Notes: generated by a model not told the origin, from the letters alone. 64,000 bases of DNA from Amycolatopsis sp. DSM 110486 (GCF_019468465.1 NZ_CP080519.1:8611001-8675000), one strand, 5' to 3'. Counted from the stretch's first letter, positions 16,585 to 25,208 are shown. Made by a program: numbers and translations.

Positions 16585-17070
16585 CTAGCGGGCGCGGGGC
16601 CCGTCGGTGGCGTGCGGTGCGGGGACACCGTGTGCCTCGCGGCCGGTGAGAAGGCCGAGGGCGATCATGCCGATGCCGAGACCCAGGTGCAGCCAGTTGT
16701 CCGCGTTGTTGAACGGGACGAAGTTGGCGTCGCTGCCGTAGTTGATGAGCAGGCCGTAGAGCCACAGCACGAGGTACACGACTCCGCCGACGAGGAGGTA
16801 CAGCCGGGCCGCGCGTGAGGTGCGGGCGCACGCCAGGCCGACGACGCCGAAGAGCAAGTGCACGATGTTGTGCAGGGTGGAGACCATGAACACGCCGAAG
16901 AGCATGGCCATCGAGCCGTGCCCGGCGAAGCCCATCTGGTCGTAGTCGGTCGTGACGCCGGGGATGAACCCGAGCACGCCGACCAGCAGGAAAACGACGG
17001 CGACGATGCCGGCGGCGAGCCGGGCGGACGACCGTCCGGTGGAAGTGGGTGAAGGTGCGCGTGTCGACAT
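16585..17070 (-). CDS. DUF4383 domain membrane protein (copy 2)
   Basis: A 161-residue membrane protein with four hydrophobic segments and the same signatures as the gene at 598 (VGVLGFIPGVTTDYDQ, HNIVHLLFG, HLGLGIGMIALGL). An N-terminal Ser/Thr/Pro/Arg stretch is cytosolic. GGAGGAGAAAGCC precedes the ATG. It lies 53 bases after the TM-helix gene and before the hemerythrin gene, so the three probably form one minus-strand operon. Confidence 0.9.
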   Translation of the reverse strand: MSTRAPSPTSTGRSSARLAAGIVAVVFLLVGVLGFIPGVTTDYDQMGFAGHGSMAMLFGVFMVSTLHNIVHLLFGVVGLACARTSRAARLYLLVGGVVYLVLWLYGLLINYGSDANFVPFNNADNWLHLGLGIGMIALGLLTGREAHGVPAPHATDGPRAR

Positions 17071-17123
17071 GGCTTTCTCCTCCGTGTAGGGAGTGCGCTT
17101 CGAACGTGACCGGCGGCGCGGGA

Positions 17124-17924
17124 CTACTGCTCGAAGCCGATGCGGTCGACCTTGCGGTGTTGGTCGCCGACCTTCCGCTCGGTCTTCTGCTTGGTATCGG
17201 CGGCGTCCTCGGCGGCGCGCTGTTTGCCGATCGCCAGGTCCGACTTGACGGTGTCGTTCTGTTCCCTGGCCTTCTCGTATCCGGAATTGACCAGCTTCGC
17301 GGCGGCGTCGCGGCCGCCGATGCCGAAGGCCATTGCCGCGGCCAGAGCTGCCGCGCCGACCAGGGCGACGTAGGTGATCGTAACGATCACCGGCGAGATA
17401 CCCAGCTGGGTGAGGATCATGAACACGGCGATCCCCATGATCATCGCCGGGGCGAGGGTGCGGGCGATCTTCCCGGTCGGGGTGTCGCCCATGGTGCGGT
17501 GCAGCAGCCCGCCGACCGCGCCGGCGACCGCGGCCGCGACGATGAAGATCAGCAGCGCGGCGATGACGTTGGGCAGGTAGCTCAGCACTTGGTTCATGAA
17601 CGCGGTCAACGCCGGAATTCCCAGCGTCCCGATGGCCGAGGAGATCACGAAGAACATGATCACCCAGAACACGACCAGGCCGACGAGCTTGGAGGGGCTG
17701 CCCTGGGGGGAGAGCTTCTCCACGTAGTTCGCGCCGCCGCCGGTCTTCAGCTTGTCGTCGACCTTGGCCTTCTGGAGGCCTTTGGTGATGGCCTTGTCCA
17801 GCAGCTTGGCGATGATGAAACCGATCAGCAGCACGAGCAACGCGCCGATCAGCTGGGGCAGGTAGCCCACGAATGTCGTGAACGCACTCTGCAGACTCTG
17901 CAGGACGTTGAAACCTGTATCCAT
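17124..17924 (-). CDS. TM-helix repeat protein (mechanosensitive-channel-like membrane protein)
   Basis: A 266-residue membrane protein with the conserved TM-helix architecture: LPQLIGALLVLLIGFIIAKL near the start, then a family LVGLVVFWVIMFFVIS helix and LPNVIAALLIFIVAAAVAGA. The charged C-terminal tail is helical (KAREQNDTVKSDLAIGKQRA). The beta domain of true MscS channels is absent. The ATG at 17924 follows GGAGGG. It heads the operon with DUF4383 copy 2 and hemerythrin. Confidence 0.85.
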   Translation of the reverse strand: MDTGFNVLQSLQSAFTTFVGYLPQLIGALLVLLIGFIIAKLLDKAITKGLQKAKVDDKLKTGGGANYVEKLSPQGSPSKLVGLVVFWVIMFFVISSAIGTLGIPALTAFMNQVLSYLPNVIAALLIFIVAAAVAGAVGGLLHRTMGDTPTGKIARTLAPAMIMGIAVFMILTQLGISPVIVTITYVALVGAAALAAAMAFGIGGRDAAAKLVNSGYEKAREQNDTVKSDLAIGKQRAAEDAADTKQKTERKVGDQHRKVDRIGFEQ

Positions 17925-18600
17925 TGATCTATCCCTCCAAGGAACGCTGTGGCTCGCCACTGATCGGCGAAACATCAGGGTTCACGTGCAAATGTCATCT
18001 GGGCTGAAACGTCGATGCGGGTTGTGGACAACCGCGCGGTTCCGGTCTGGTCAGGGAGATCCTCCGTCGATCATTGTCCGCATGTCCGAGCATCTTGGTG
18101 AGATGTCACAAGCCGGATGAGTTGTGCTGGTCGCTGCATACGACGGGACCAGCCGGAGCTCCAGTCGCGTCGTATGACGTGCGCATACCCGGATTAGTCG
18201 GCACCAAACTCACGGGCCGCGGCGTGCAGAAGGCTGCGATTGACCGGATACCAACGTCGTCGGCGAACTTATTTCGTGAACCGGTTCCAATCGAAGTCAG
18301 CGCAAGATCAAGTCAGAAATTCTGTGTGCAGCTCAACGCGCGCGGTGATTCGCAGATCATCAACTAGGCGGCCGTTGGCGGCAGAAAATTTGGGCGAGGA
18401 CGTGTCTGGTCGCTGTCGTCGGGTAATCGGCGGCAAATGACGGCACGTCACCGCGAGGAAGTGGGGAATTGAGGTATCCCCGGATTTTCGTTTCCTGGCC
18501 CGGAAATTCACGCCACGGCCGGTCAGGGGATCGGCAACGTTGGCCAGCGAGTCACCGTCAGCACCGGCCTTTTCGGCACGAACGGGACGTTCCTGTCGCC
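17925..18600. other. Intergenic region with an orphan stress-type promoter
   Basis: No gene was recognised. A GTGT, 15 bases, GGGTAA match lies at 18402-18426 (plus), pointing to the IS630 element at 18601; no gene lies between. The element may have cut a promoter off from its gene, or the match is chance. Confidence 0.4.
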
Positions 18601-19734
18601 TAGTGTTGCGTGTCGTTGATTGATTTACGTCTGTGGTGTTGAGAGAATCACAGTCATGTACGTGGCCTCGGCGTTGGAGTTGCGTGATGGTGATCGGGAA
18701 CGGCTTCGGGCGGTGACCAGGTCCACGACGGCTTCGGCTGGGCTTGTCCAGCGGGCCAGGATCGTGTTGCTGGCCTCCGATGGTGTTCCCAATACTGAGA
18801 TCGCTGCCCGAACCGGCTCGACGAGGCCGACGGTGCTCAAGTGGCGTGGCCGCTACGAGCACGCCGGAATCGTCGGCTTGGGTGACCTGCCGCGGCCAGG
18901 GCGGGCGCCGGAGATCGACGAGGTCTCCGTGCTAGCGGAAACCTTGGCAGACAAGGGGAAACCACCGGCAGAGTTGGGGGTGACGCACTGGTCGTCACGG
19001 CTGATGGCGACTCGGCTGGGAATCTCCTTCGCGACGGTGGCGCGGATCTGGCGGAAGTGGAACATTCAGCCCCATCGGATCGAGACATTCAAGTTCTCCA
19101 CCGACCCCGAACTGGAGCCCAAGATCCGCGATGTCGTGGGTCTGTATCTCAACCCTCCGGCGAACGCGGTCGTGGTCAGCGTAGACGAGAAATCCCAAAT
19201 CCAAGCCCTGGACCGGACCCAGCTGGCGTTGCCGCTGCGCCCGGGACTGCCCGAACGACAAACCCACGACTACGTCCGCCACGGCACCACCACCCTCTTC
19301 GCCGCGCTGGAGGTCGCCACCGGCAGGATCAGCGCCGACGCCTGCTATCCGCGCCACAGCAACGTCGAGTTCCTTGCCTTCCTCAAAAGAGTCGCCAAGG
19401 CCCACCCGCGGGTCAAGCTGCACATCGTGGTCGACAACTACGCCACCCACAAACACCCCGAGATCCAAAAGTGGCTGGACAAGAACACGCGGATCACCCT
19501 GCACTTCACGCCCACCAGCTGCTCCTGGCTGAACATGGTCGAAATCTTCTTCGGCATCATCACCCGCCAAGCCATCCGCCGCGGCACCTTCACCAGCGTC
19601 AGCAACCTCGAAACCGCCATCCGCGACTTCATCGACGCCTACAACGACCGCGCCAAACCCTTCACCTGGACCGCCACCGACGACGACATCATCACCAAAA
19701 TCAACCGTAAAATTACTTCAGACACGCGACACTA
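18601..19734 (+). mobile_element. IS630-family insertion sequence A
   Basis: Imperfect terminal inverted repeats of about 29 bases (left TAGTGTTGCGTGTC; right, reversed, TAGTGTCGCGTGTC) with TA at both ends, as expected for the TA target duplication of IS630. One full transposase lies inside. A second, related element is at 39620. Confidence 0.88.
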
Positions 19735-19735
19735 G
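18656..19735 (+). CDS. IS630 family transposase A
   Basis: A 359-residue DDE transposase. An N-terminal helix-turn-helix (GVPNTEIAARTGSTRPTVLK) is followed by a second HTH, WSSRLMATRLGISFATVARI. The catalytic core has [13 protein letters not shown] (first Asp), HIVVDNYATHKHP (second Asp) and HFTPTSCSWLNMVEIFF (Glu). It appears intact. The TAG stop uses the TA of the target site. Confidence 0.93.
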   Translation: MYVASALELRDGDRERLRAVTRSTTASAGLVQRARIVLLASDGVPNTEIAARTGSTRPTVLKWRGRYEHAGIVGLGDLPRPGRAPEIDEVSVLAETLADKGKPPAELGVTHWSSRLMATRLGISFATVARIWRKWNIQPHRIETFKFSTDPELEPKIRDVVGLYLNPPANAVVVSVDEKSQIQALDRTQLALPLRPGLPERQTHDYVRHGTTTLFAALEVATGRISADACYPRHSNVEFLAFLKRVAKAHPRVKLHIVVDNYATHKHPEIQKWLDKNTRITLHFTPTSCSWLNMVEIFFGIITRQAIRRGTFTSVSNLETAIRDFIDAYNDRAKPFTWTATDDDIITKINRKITSDTRH

Positions 19736-19879
19736 GGTCTGCGACCCCACGGCGACGGCCTCCGGAAGTCACTGTCAACACTGCCGTCTCGGCGCTGGCA
19801 AAGCCAGGTCGGGGCGGCACCATGACCAACAGCGGGGGAGCCTGGTCGGAGACAGGCTGCGACTGGGGTGCTGTCTATT

Positions 19880-20265
19880 GTGGATGGGCGGGTCGAAACG
19901 CCCACGGCTCGGCTTGATGATGAGGACGCGCTTCGGGGCTGGATGCGGCTTCCCCGCCGTACGTAAGCGCGGTGGGCCTGTGGAGGCGAAGTTCGATCGG
20001 CTGCGCGGGATGTGGGCTTTGCCCTTGTTTTCGGGTTTCCCCTTGGCTTTGAGTCGAATGCCGGTGGGCGACCGCCGTGGGAACACCGGCGTGTGCGGTG
20101 CCGGCCTGATCGACAGGTTCGGGAATCACCGCGACAATGCCGCGAGCACGCAGATGCCCACGGATCGCCCTCGATGAGTAGGTCGTTCTCGCGGCCTGGG
20201 TCGGCGTCGTCGGGCCGGCGATGTCGGTTGATCGGGGCCGTCGCGCATGTCCGGGCTTACCCGGT
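19880..20265 (-). pseudogene. IS remnant fused into the DUF6098 companion gene
   Basis: The minus strand has STDIAGPTTPTQAARTTYS, like the start of the small acidic protein at 10130, running directly into SRAIRGHLRARGIVAVIPEP, a segment typical of IS5-type transposases (SRAIRxYLRxRGIxxxIPEP). The rest to about 19880 is not recognisable. This suggests an insertion destroyed the second companion gene. The exact left end is unclear. Confidence 0.5.
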
Positions 20266-20286
20266 CGTGGGTGTGACGACCACCGC

Positions 20287-20311
20287 GTTTCGCGCGTGGC
20301 CACCTGGGTAC
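20287..20311 (+). promoter_or_regulatory. SigB/SigF-like promoter of DUF6098 copy 2
   Basis: GTTT, 15 bases, GGGTAC, ending 9 bases before the ATG. A start of transcription 6-9 bases after the -10 would fall at or next to the ATG, giving a leaderless mRNA; no ribosome site fits between. Confidence 0.6.
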
Positions 20312-20320
20312 CGGGGCAGC

Positions 20321-20797
20321 ATGACTCGCATCGGCACGGATCTGCCCACGGTCTCCGACCTCGTGGACCTGGCCCGCCTGTTCGAGACCGAAGGCGGCGA
20401 CAATCTGTACGTGCGCTGGTCGCGGGGCCCCGACGCCGACCTCGCCGACGACCACCGCGCCCCGACGAGCCTTGACGGGCTCACCGGCATCTCGCTGCCG
20501 GGCCTGTCGGCGAACCCGCTGCGGACGGAGTCCTGGTGGCGTGACCGTTCCATACGGCTGTGGCTCGCGCGCCGACTGTACGACTACGAGCACCTGCGCG
20601 ACCTGCGCGGCCCCGGCGTCCGCCCGTGGGTGCTGCGGGGCCGCGAGATTGCCCGCGGCCCCGACAATGAGCCCCTGGTCGTCGACGCCCAGCCGCTGGC
20701 CTGGGTGGCCGATACCGTGCTGCGCGAGGCGCGGCACCTGGTGGACGAGCAAGGTTCCCGCGAGTGGGGTCCGATGGACCGCCACGCCCGGCGCTGA
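20321..20797 (+). CDS. DUF6098 family protein (copy 2)
   Basis: A 158-residue protein closely similar to the one at 10394 (LPTVSDLVDLARLFETEGG, LYVRWSRGPDADL, YEHLRDLRGPGVRPWVLRG, ARGPDNEPLVVDAQPLAW). The promoter -10 lies only 9 bases before its ATG, so it is probably translated from a leaderless transcript. Function unknown; its stress-type promoter suggests a stress role. Confidence 0.87.
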   Translation: MTRIGTDLPTVSDLVDLARLFETEGGDNLYVRWSRGPDADLADDHRAPTSLDGLTGISLPGLSANPLRTESWWRDRSIRLWLARRLYDYEHLRDLRGPGVRPWVLRGREIARGPDNEPLVVDAQPLAWVADTVLREARHLVDEQGSREWGPMDRHARR

Positions 20798-21261
20798 CCA
20801 CAGGCGCGGATCAGCCCACCCACGAACGCAGTGATCACCGCGGTGGCCGGCTTGGGGCGTCGGGCTGGGGGCGTGGCTCTTCGGTCGAGCGTCACCAGTT
20901 CGCTGCCGGTGATCTGTTCGTGGCTGATCTGCTAACGGCCGGCAGAGCGGTGGCGTTATGGCGGCACTGCACGATCAGCGCCGAACGGAGACCTTCGGAA
21001 GGTCCCGTTGCCGGGCTGGCCCGCGCGAACAGCCGCGCGATTGCGGGATCCGTGCGGAGAAGGAGGTCTTCAGCTCCTCGCCGACTTCCCGGGCGGTCCT
21101 CGTTGCCCATGACCACGGGTGCCACGGTGGCGGACCGGGTCTGATCCTTGAGGCTGCCGTAGCGCTCGGGTCTCCACGCGCTCACGTCGGACTTGCCCGA
21201 GCCTGTGGGCGAGTAGCACGGTCGGACGGTCCTCGCGTGCGGCGCCGACGTCGGTCTCCCG
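20798..21261. other. No recognised gene
   Basis: No open frame on either strand shows a familiar domain or a convincing start. The stretch lies between the DUF6098 gene and a chimeric pseudogene and is probably decayed sequence. Confidence 0.4.
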
Positions 21262-21482
21262 TCAGCCGTGGGTTCGGCGGCGCCGGTCGGAGATCGCCTC
21301 CTCACGTACGCGGCCGGTCTCTTCGCCAAGCTCGCCGACGCGCGCCGCCAGGTCGGCGTGGTCGGCCGCCAGGTGGTGGCGCCGCGCCTCCCCGAGCGGC
21401 GCCAGCAGCGCCGACGCGTCGTCCTCCGCCGGCGCCTTGGCTACGCCCGCCGCGGCCCGCCGGCCCGCGGCCGACATACCTC
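21262..21482 (-). pseudogene. 3' fragment of an HSP18 regulator
   Basis: The minus strand reads [35 protein letters not shown] and [11 protein letters not shown], matching the C-terminal third of the regulator at 11033. The rest is missing: upstream the sequence switches to a drug/metabolite transporter N-terminus. Confidence 0.8.
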
Positions 21483-21662
21483 CGGCGGCGGTGTGACGGC
21501 GCCGGAGGGCAGGATCGGCGTGAGGAGCAGCGCGAGCAGCAGCCCGCCGCCCTGCCCGATCGGTGCCACCGCGGCGAAGGGCGCGCGGCGTGAGACGAGA
21601 CCGCCGACGAAGTCGGACAGGCCGTAGCAGACCGCGGAGGCCAAGGCGAGCAGCGTACCCAC
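21483..21662 (-). pseudogene. 5' fragment of an EamA/DMT-type transporter
   Basis: The minus strand from GTG 21662 reads MGTLLALASAVCYGLSDFVG, GLVSRRAPFAAVAPIGQGGG and LLLALLLTPILPSG: two transmembrane helices of a drug/metabolite transporter, then a sudden change to HSP18-regulator sequence. It starts 3 bases after the MarR stop, so MarR and transporter were an operon. Confidence 0.75.
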
Positions 21663-21665
21663 GGG

Positions 21666-22181
21666 TCAGCTCCCTCGGTCCCGCTCGGCTTGCCCGACGG
21701 GGCACACTGCGCCGCGGGTGCAGCTGGCCCGATCACACAGCCGGCACAACAGCTCGGCGCTGCCCACGTCGTCGTACAGGCGAGCCAGCAGTTTGCCCAG
21801 CAGGTCGGCGAACTGGTCCTGCTCGTGCTCGCTGAGCACTTCGATCAAGCCGCTCAGCCCAGTTCCGCGGGCCTCCAGCAGGGTGTGCGCCGCGCGCCGG
21901 CCCTCTGGGGTGAGCTCCACGGTCACCTCCCGGCCTTGGCGAGGGAGGCGTTCCAGCAATCGGCTCTGCTCCAGCGAGTCGACCATGCGGGCTGCCGCGG
22001 ACTGGCTCAGCCCCACCCGGCGGCCCAGTTCGGTCACACTCAACCCCGGGCCGGCCGAGACGACCACCAGGGCAGCCGCGCCGCTGGCGCTGACGCCCAC
22101 CGCGTGGTGCGCGTCCATCAACACCCTGTCGGTCACCGCCAGCGCGGTCGCGCCCAGCAGATTCGCCGTTCTTGATTGCAT
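21666..22181 (-). CDS. MarR-family transcriptional regulator
   Basis: A 171-residue winged-helix repressor. The HTH is VTELGRRVGLSQSAAARMVD, with the wing near RLPRQGREVTVELTPEGRRA. The C-terminal cysteine cluster CRLCDRASCTRGAVCPV is notable and could bind metal or sense oxidation. It was probably transcribed with the transporter now truncated downstream. A 15-base palindrome covers its start codon, suggesting self-repression. Confidence 0.9.
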   Translation of the reverse strand: MQSRTANLLGATALAVTDRVLMDAHHAVGVSASGAAALVVVSAGPGLSVTELGRRVGLSQSAAARMVDSLEQSRLLERLPRQGREVTVELTPEGRRAAHTLLEARGTGLSGLIEVLSEHEQDQFADLLGKLLARLYDDVGSAELLCRLCDRASCTRGAVCPVGQAERDRGS

Positions 22182-22191
22182 GACTCATGCA
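22177..22191. promoter_or_regulatory. Palindrome over the marR start codon
   Basis: TGCATGACTCATGCA, a perfect 15-base dyad around a central C, overlaps the marR ATG (22181-22179). Typical of a self-operator. Confidence 0.55.
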
Positions 22192-22307
22192 TAACTCGGC
22201 TCAAGCGAGCTCGCAAGTCGATCCTCGTTCGAAGGCCCGAGGATGAGGGCGGTGGGTAGCTCAAGGCACCCGCACGCCGAAGGTGCGGCTGGGAGGACCG
22301 GCCGAAG

Positions 22308-22991
22308 TCAGCCTGACTCGTCGGTGACGTGGTGTTCGGCGCCGACGGGTTTCGATTCGGGCGAGCCGCGTTGGCGGAGGTAGACGCTGAAGATCGCCAT
22401 GCAGCCGATGGCGAGGAATTCCGATTGCCAGTTTTGCAGGGTGCGGTTCCAGAAGTCGGCGGAGAGCAGGTATTCGCCCCAGCTGACTGGGTCACCGAAG
22501 TCGCTGAGCTGTTCGGCGTTGTAGGCGCTGACGCCGGCGATCGACTGGGCCAGCAAGGAAAGCAGGAAGATGGTCCCCATGACCAGGCCGAGCGAGCGGG
22601 AGAACACCGTTGTCCGCCAGCCTCCGGCCTTGGCCCATCGAGGAGATCCGGCGCGGACGTGAGCGCCGAGTAGCTGGTCCCGGTCGGATTCCGGGCCGAT
22701 CTTGTGCGATGCCTTCGACTCGGGAGAGCCGCGCTGCACGAGCCAGACGGTGGCGAAGACGTACAGGAAGAATTGCAGGTATTCGGACTGCCAGTTCTCG
22801 GCGACGTCGACCGCGAACGAGGAGGAGGTGAGGTAGTCGCCCATCCCGACGGTCTGGGCACCGTGGGCGAGCTGCTGGTCGTTGAACTCGACGAGGCCGG
22901 ACCACGCTTGCCCGACCAGGCTGAGCAGGAACAACGCGCCGAACGCGAGTGAGAGGCCGTTGTTGCGCAGCAGGGTCCGCAGCCAGGTCAT
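22308..22991 (-). CDS. DUF6766 family membrane protein
   Basis: A 227-residue protein with an internal duplication: each half has a hydrophobic segment (NGLSLAFGALFLLSLVGQAW; GLVMGTIFLLSLLAQSIAG), a WQSEYLQF / WQSEFLAI segment and a QRGSPESK motif. Probably four membrane helices. Its ATG overlaps the stop of the upstream 29-residue ORF (ATGA), so translation is coupled. Function unknown. Confidence 0.85.
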   Translation of the reverse strand: MTWLRTLLRNNGLSLAFGALFLLSLVGQAWSGLVEFNDQQLAHGAQTVGMGDYLTSSSFAVDVAENWQSEYLQFFLYVFATVWLVQRGSPESKASHKIGPESDRDQLLGAHVRAGSPRWAKAGGWRTTVFSRSLGLVMGTIFLLSLLAQSIAGVSAYNAEQLSDFGDPVSWGEYLLSADFWNRTLQNWQSEFLAIGCMAIFSVYLRQRGSPESKPVGAEHHVTDESG

Positions 22992-23077
22992 CGGCCCAGC
23001 ACCCCGAGCGCGATGAAGTAGGCCAGTCCGGCGAGGACTAGCAGCAAGTACACGGCAAACACCGCACGGGCCCTCAT
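22988..23077 (-). CDS. 29-residue membrane peptide in an overlapping operon
   Basis: Reads MRARAVFAVYLLLVLAGLAY followed by FIALGVLGR: one transmembrane helix with a positive N-terminus. The ATG overlaps the stop of the lipoprotein gene and its stop overlaps the ATG of DUF6766, both as ATGA. Such double coupling suggests a real small protein. Too short for standard gene finders. Confidence 0.6.
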   Translation of the reverse strand: MRARAVFAVYLLLVLAGLAYFIALGVLGR

Positions 23078-23454
23078 CGCCCACCGATCGCGCAGTCGTA
23101 GACCTGCTCGTTGCGCAGGTGGCACCCGGCGCCGGTGATGCGCCAGCCGTCGGGGAACTCGTGCAGGAACAGGGTGTCGGCGGCGGAGCGCGCTTGTGCT
23201 TCGTCACCCCAGACGGACGCGGAGACGACGGGTGCGCGCGGCACCTCGGGGAGCACCGGCGGACACTCAGCAGGGCCGAGCGTGTCTCGGGCGCGAGGCG
23301 CGAGAAGCGCGCAGGCTTCGACGGCGGCACCCGTCGCAGCTGCGGTGACGAATGCCTGGGCGGCGATTTGGGCGCCTGGCGCGTCGGCAGCGCCGCATCC
23401 GGCGGCCGCGAGGAGGAACGCCGCTAGCACCACGCTGACGATGGTCTTCCGCAC
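23074..23454 (-). CDS. Putative lipoprotein
   Basis: A 126-residue secreted lipoprotein. It has an N-terminal signal peptide with lipobox (VLAAFLLAAAGCGAADAP), so the mature protein begins at Cys and is membrane-anchored. The rest contains APRARDTLGPAECPP, LHEFPDGWRITGAGC and VYDCAIGG, with cysteines that could pair. GTG was chosen because it gives the best signal peptide. First gene of a three-gene overlapping operon. Confidence 0.78.
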   Translation of the reverse strand: MRKTIVSVVLAAFLLAAAGCGAADAPGAQIAAQAFVTAAATGAAVEACALLAPRARDTLGPAECPPVLPEVPRAPVVSASVWGDEAQARSAADTLFLHEFPDGWRITGAGCHLRNEQVYDCAIGGR

Positions 23455-23589
23455 GCTGTTGAGTACCCCGCACTTCGGTGGTTTACGCCTTGCTCCTACG
23501 GATGTGAAGCGGCGGTGGTTCGGCAAGCCGATGCTGGAGGCGGTGCTCGCCCACGCCGCGTGGCCGTGGCAGTCGCCTGCTTCAGCCGC

Positions 23590-23925
23590 GTTGTGGCACA
23601 TCTCCGGGGAACGTGATCGGTAGCTCGTACAGGCCGCGGGGCTGAACGGCCTCCGTCGAGCCAGCCGTGGAAGTAGATGTGGCCGTCGACGACATCGGCG
23701 CCCCCGGGGCGTCGGCTTTCCCGCCGAGGAGGTCGGTGGAGAGGAACTGGGGCGTCCGCCTTCACGAAGGGGCCCGTCAGGGTGGGCGCGGTGGCGTAGC
23801 AGGTGTGATAGCCGGTGCTTTGGAAGGTGTCGGCGGAATAGAAGAGCAGGTAGCGGGATGGTGTCTTCACCACCGAGGGGGTTTCTACCACGTTTTTCTC
23901 GACCGTCAGGTCGGCCCGCAGCAGT
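23590..23925 (-). pseudogene. Glycoside hydrolase family 43 remnant
   Basis: The minus strand reads SVVKTPSRYLLFYSADTFQS, TGYHTCYATAPTLTGPFVKA, a short shifted piece, then GGADVVDGHIYFHGWLDGG. This is part of a GH43-like five-bladed propeller. The N-terminal half is missing and the frame breaks. Confidence 0.6.
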
Positions 23926-24151
23926 TCGGTGCGGTCGCCGATCAGAGACAGGCCGTCGGCGCCAGCTTTTGCAGCCAGATGGCCGCGGGTGGGCCGGTGG
24001 CCACGCCGTCGCCCTCCTCCGACGCGCCGACGGGATGTCCCGCGCCCCTCGCCGACGAGCGCGAAAATCCTTCGTTCAGGTGTCTTACGGATGCGGGTGC
24101 GCCGGTCGAGGCCCTCTCGTACGGCTGGCCGTTCAGGCTGCTCGCACGGGT

Positions 24152-24176
24152 GTGTGCGCGGGTGAGGGCGGGGTAC
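24152..24176 (+). promoter_or_regulatory. SigB/SigF-like promoter of the F420 oxidoreductase
   Basis: GTGT, 15 bases, GGGTAC, ending 9 bases before the ATG at 24186, again consistent with a leaderless transcript. Confidence 0.5.
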
Positions 24177-24185
24177 CCGCCGGTC

Positions 24186-25151
24186 ATGACATCGATCGGC
24201 TACTTCCTTTCCTGCGAGCAGTACGGTCCGCGTGAACTCGTGGCCCAGGCACGCGCGGCCGAACGCGCGGGGTTCGAGCGGTTGTGGATCTCGGATCACT
24301 TTCACCCGTGGCACGACCAGCAGGGCCAGAGTCCGTTCGTGTGGTCGGTGATCGGGGCTTTGTCGGAAGCGGTGTCGCTGCCGGTGACGACCGCTGTGAC
24401 GTGTCCGACCGTGCGAATTCACCCAGCGGTGATTGCCCAGGCTGCCGCGACCGCTGCCGTTCAGCTGGATGGCGGCTTCGTGCTTGGCGTCGGGTCCGGG
24501 GAGGCCCTGAACGAGCACATCCTCGGCGACCCGTGGCCGTCGGCGGGACAGCGGCTGGCCATGCTCGAAGAGGCGGTCGAGGTCATCAGGCTGTTGCACT
24601 CGGCGGGCGCGCGCGGTGAGCAGGTGAGCTATCAGGGGACGTACTACGAGGTGCAGGAGGCGAGGATCTACACGGTGCTGGATGAGCCAGTGTCGATCTA
24701 CGTGTCGGGGTTCGGGCCGCAAGCTACCCAGCTCGCCGGGCGGATCGGTGACGGCTACTGCACGGTGCTCCCGGACGCGGACCTGATCCGCGCCTTCCGA
24801 GAGTCCGGCGGTGGCGACAAGCCGGTGCAGGCCGGGATGAAGGTCGCGTGGGGTCCGGACGCCGACGTGGCGCTCGACGAAGCGCATCGTCTGTGGGCCA
24901 ACGACGTCCTGCCGGGTCAGCTGGGCCAGGTTTTGCCGCGGCCACAGGACTTCGAGGCTGTCACGAAGCTGGTGCCGCGTGATGATGTCCGTGAAGCGAT
25001 CGTGTGCGGGGACGATCCGAAGGCGCACCTCGATCGGGTACGACAGTATGTCGAGGCCGGGGCGGACGAGATCTACGTTCAGCAGATCGGTCCCGATCAC
25101 GAGGGGTTCTTCCAGGGCTGGGAGGAGCACGTTCTGCCGGCGTTCCGTTGA
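24186..25151 (+). CDS. F420-dependent LLM-class oxidoreductase (TIGR03557-type)
   Basis: A 321-residue luciferase-like TIM barrel that uses cofactor F420. Family features: TSIGYFLSCEQYGPRELVAQ, ERLWISDHFHPWHDQQGQS, FVLGVGSGEALNEHILGD, and IYVSGFGPQATQLAGRIGDG. Related to F420-dependent glucose-6-phosphate dehydrogenases; the substrate cannot be told. No ribosome site precedes the ATG, which fits leaderless translation from the promoter at 24152-24176. Confidence 0.92.
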   Translation: MTSIGYFLSCEQYGPRELVAQARAAERAGFERLWISDHFHPWHDQQGQSPFVWSVIGALSEAVSLPVTTAVTCPTVRIHPAVIAQAAATAAVQLDGGFVLGVGSGEALNEHILGDPWPSAGQRLAMLEEAVEVIRLLHSAGARGEQVSYQGTYYEVQEARIYTVLDEPVSIYVSGFGPQATQLAGRIGDGYCTVLPDADLIRAFRESGGGDKPVQAGMKVAWGPDADVALDEAHRLWANDVLPGQLGQVLPRPQDFEAVTKLVPRDDVREAIVCGDDPKAHLDRVRQYVEAGADEIYVQQIGPDHEGFFQGWEEHVLPAFR

Positions 25152-25208
25152 CGTGGCGAGTGGTAAGGCACTCGGTGCGAAGATTTCTTTCCGTGCCGCG
25201 GAGGTTGT

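Noticed and set aside
23496..25130. A 544-codon minus-strand open frame.
   Set aside because: It is mostly antisense to the F420 oxidoreductase; only its end (GH43 remnant) has real resemblance.
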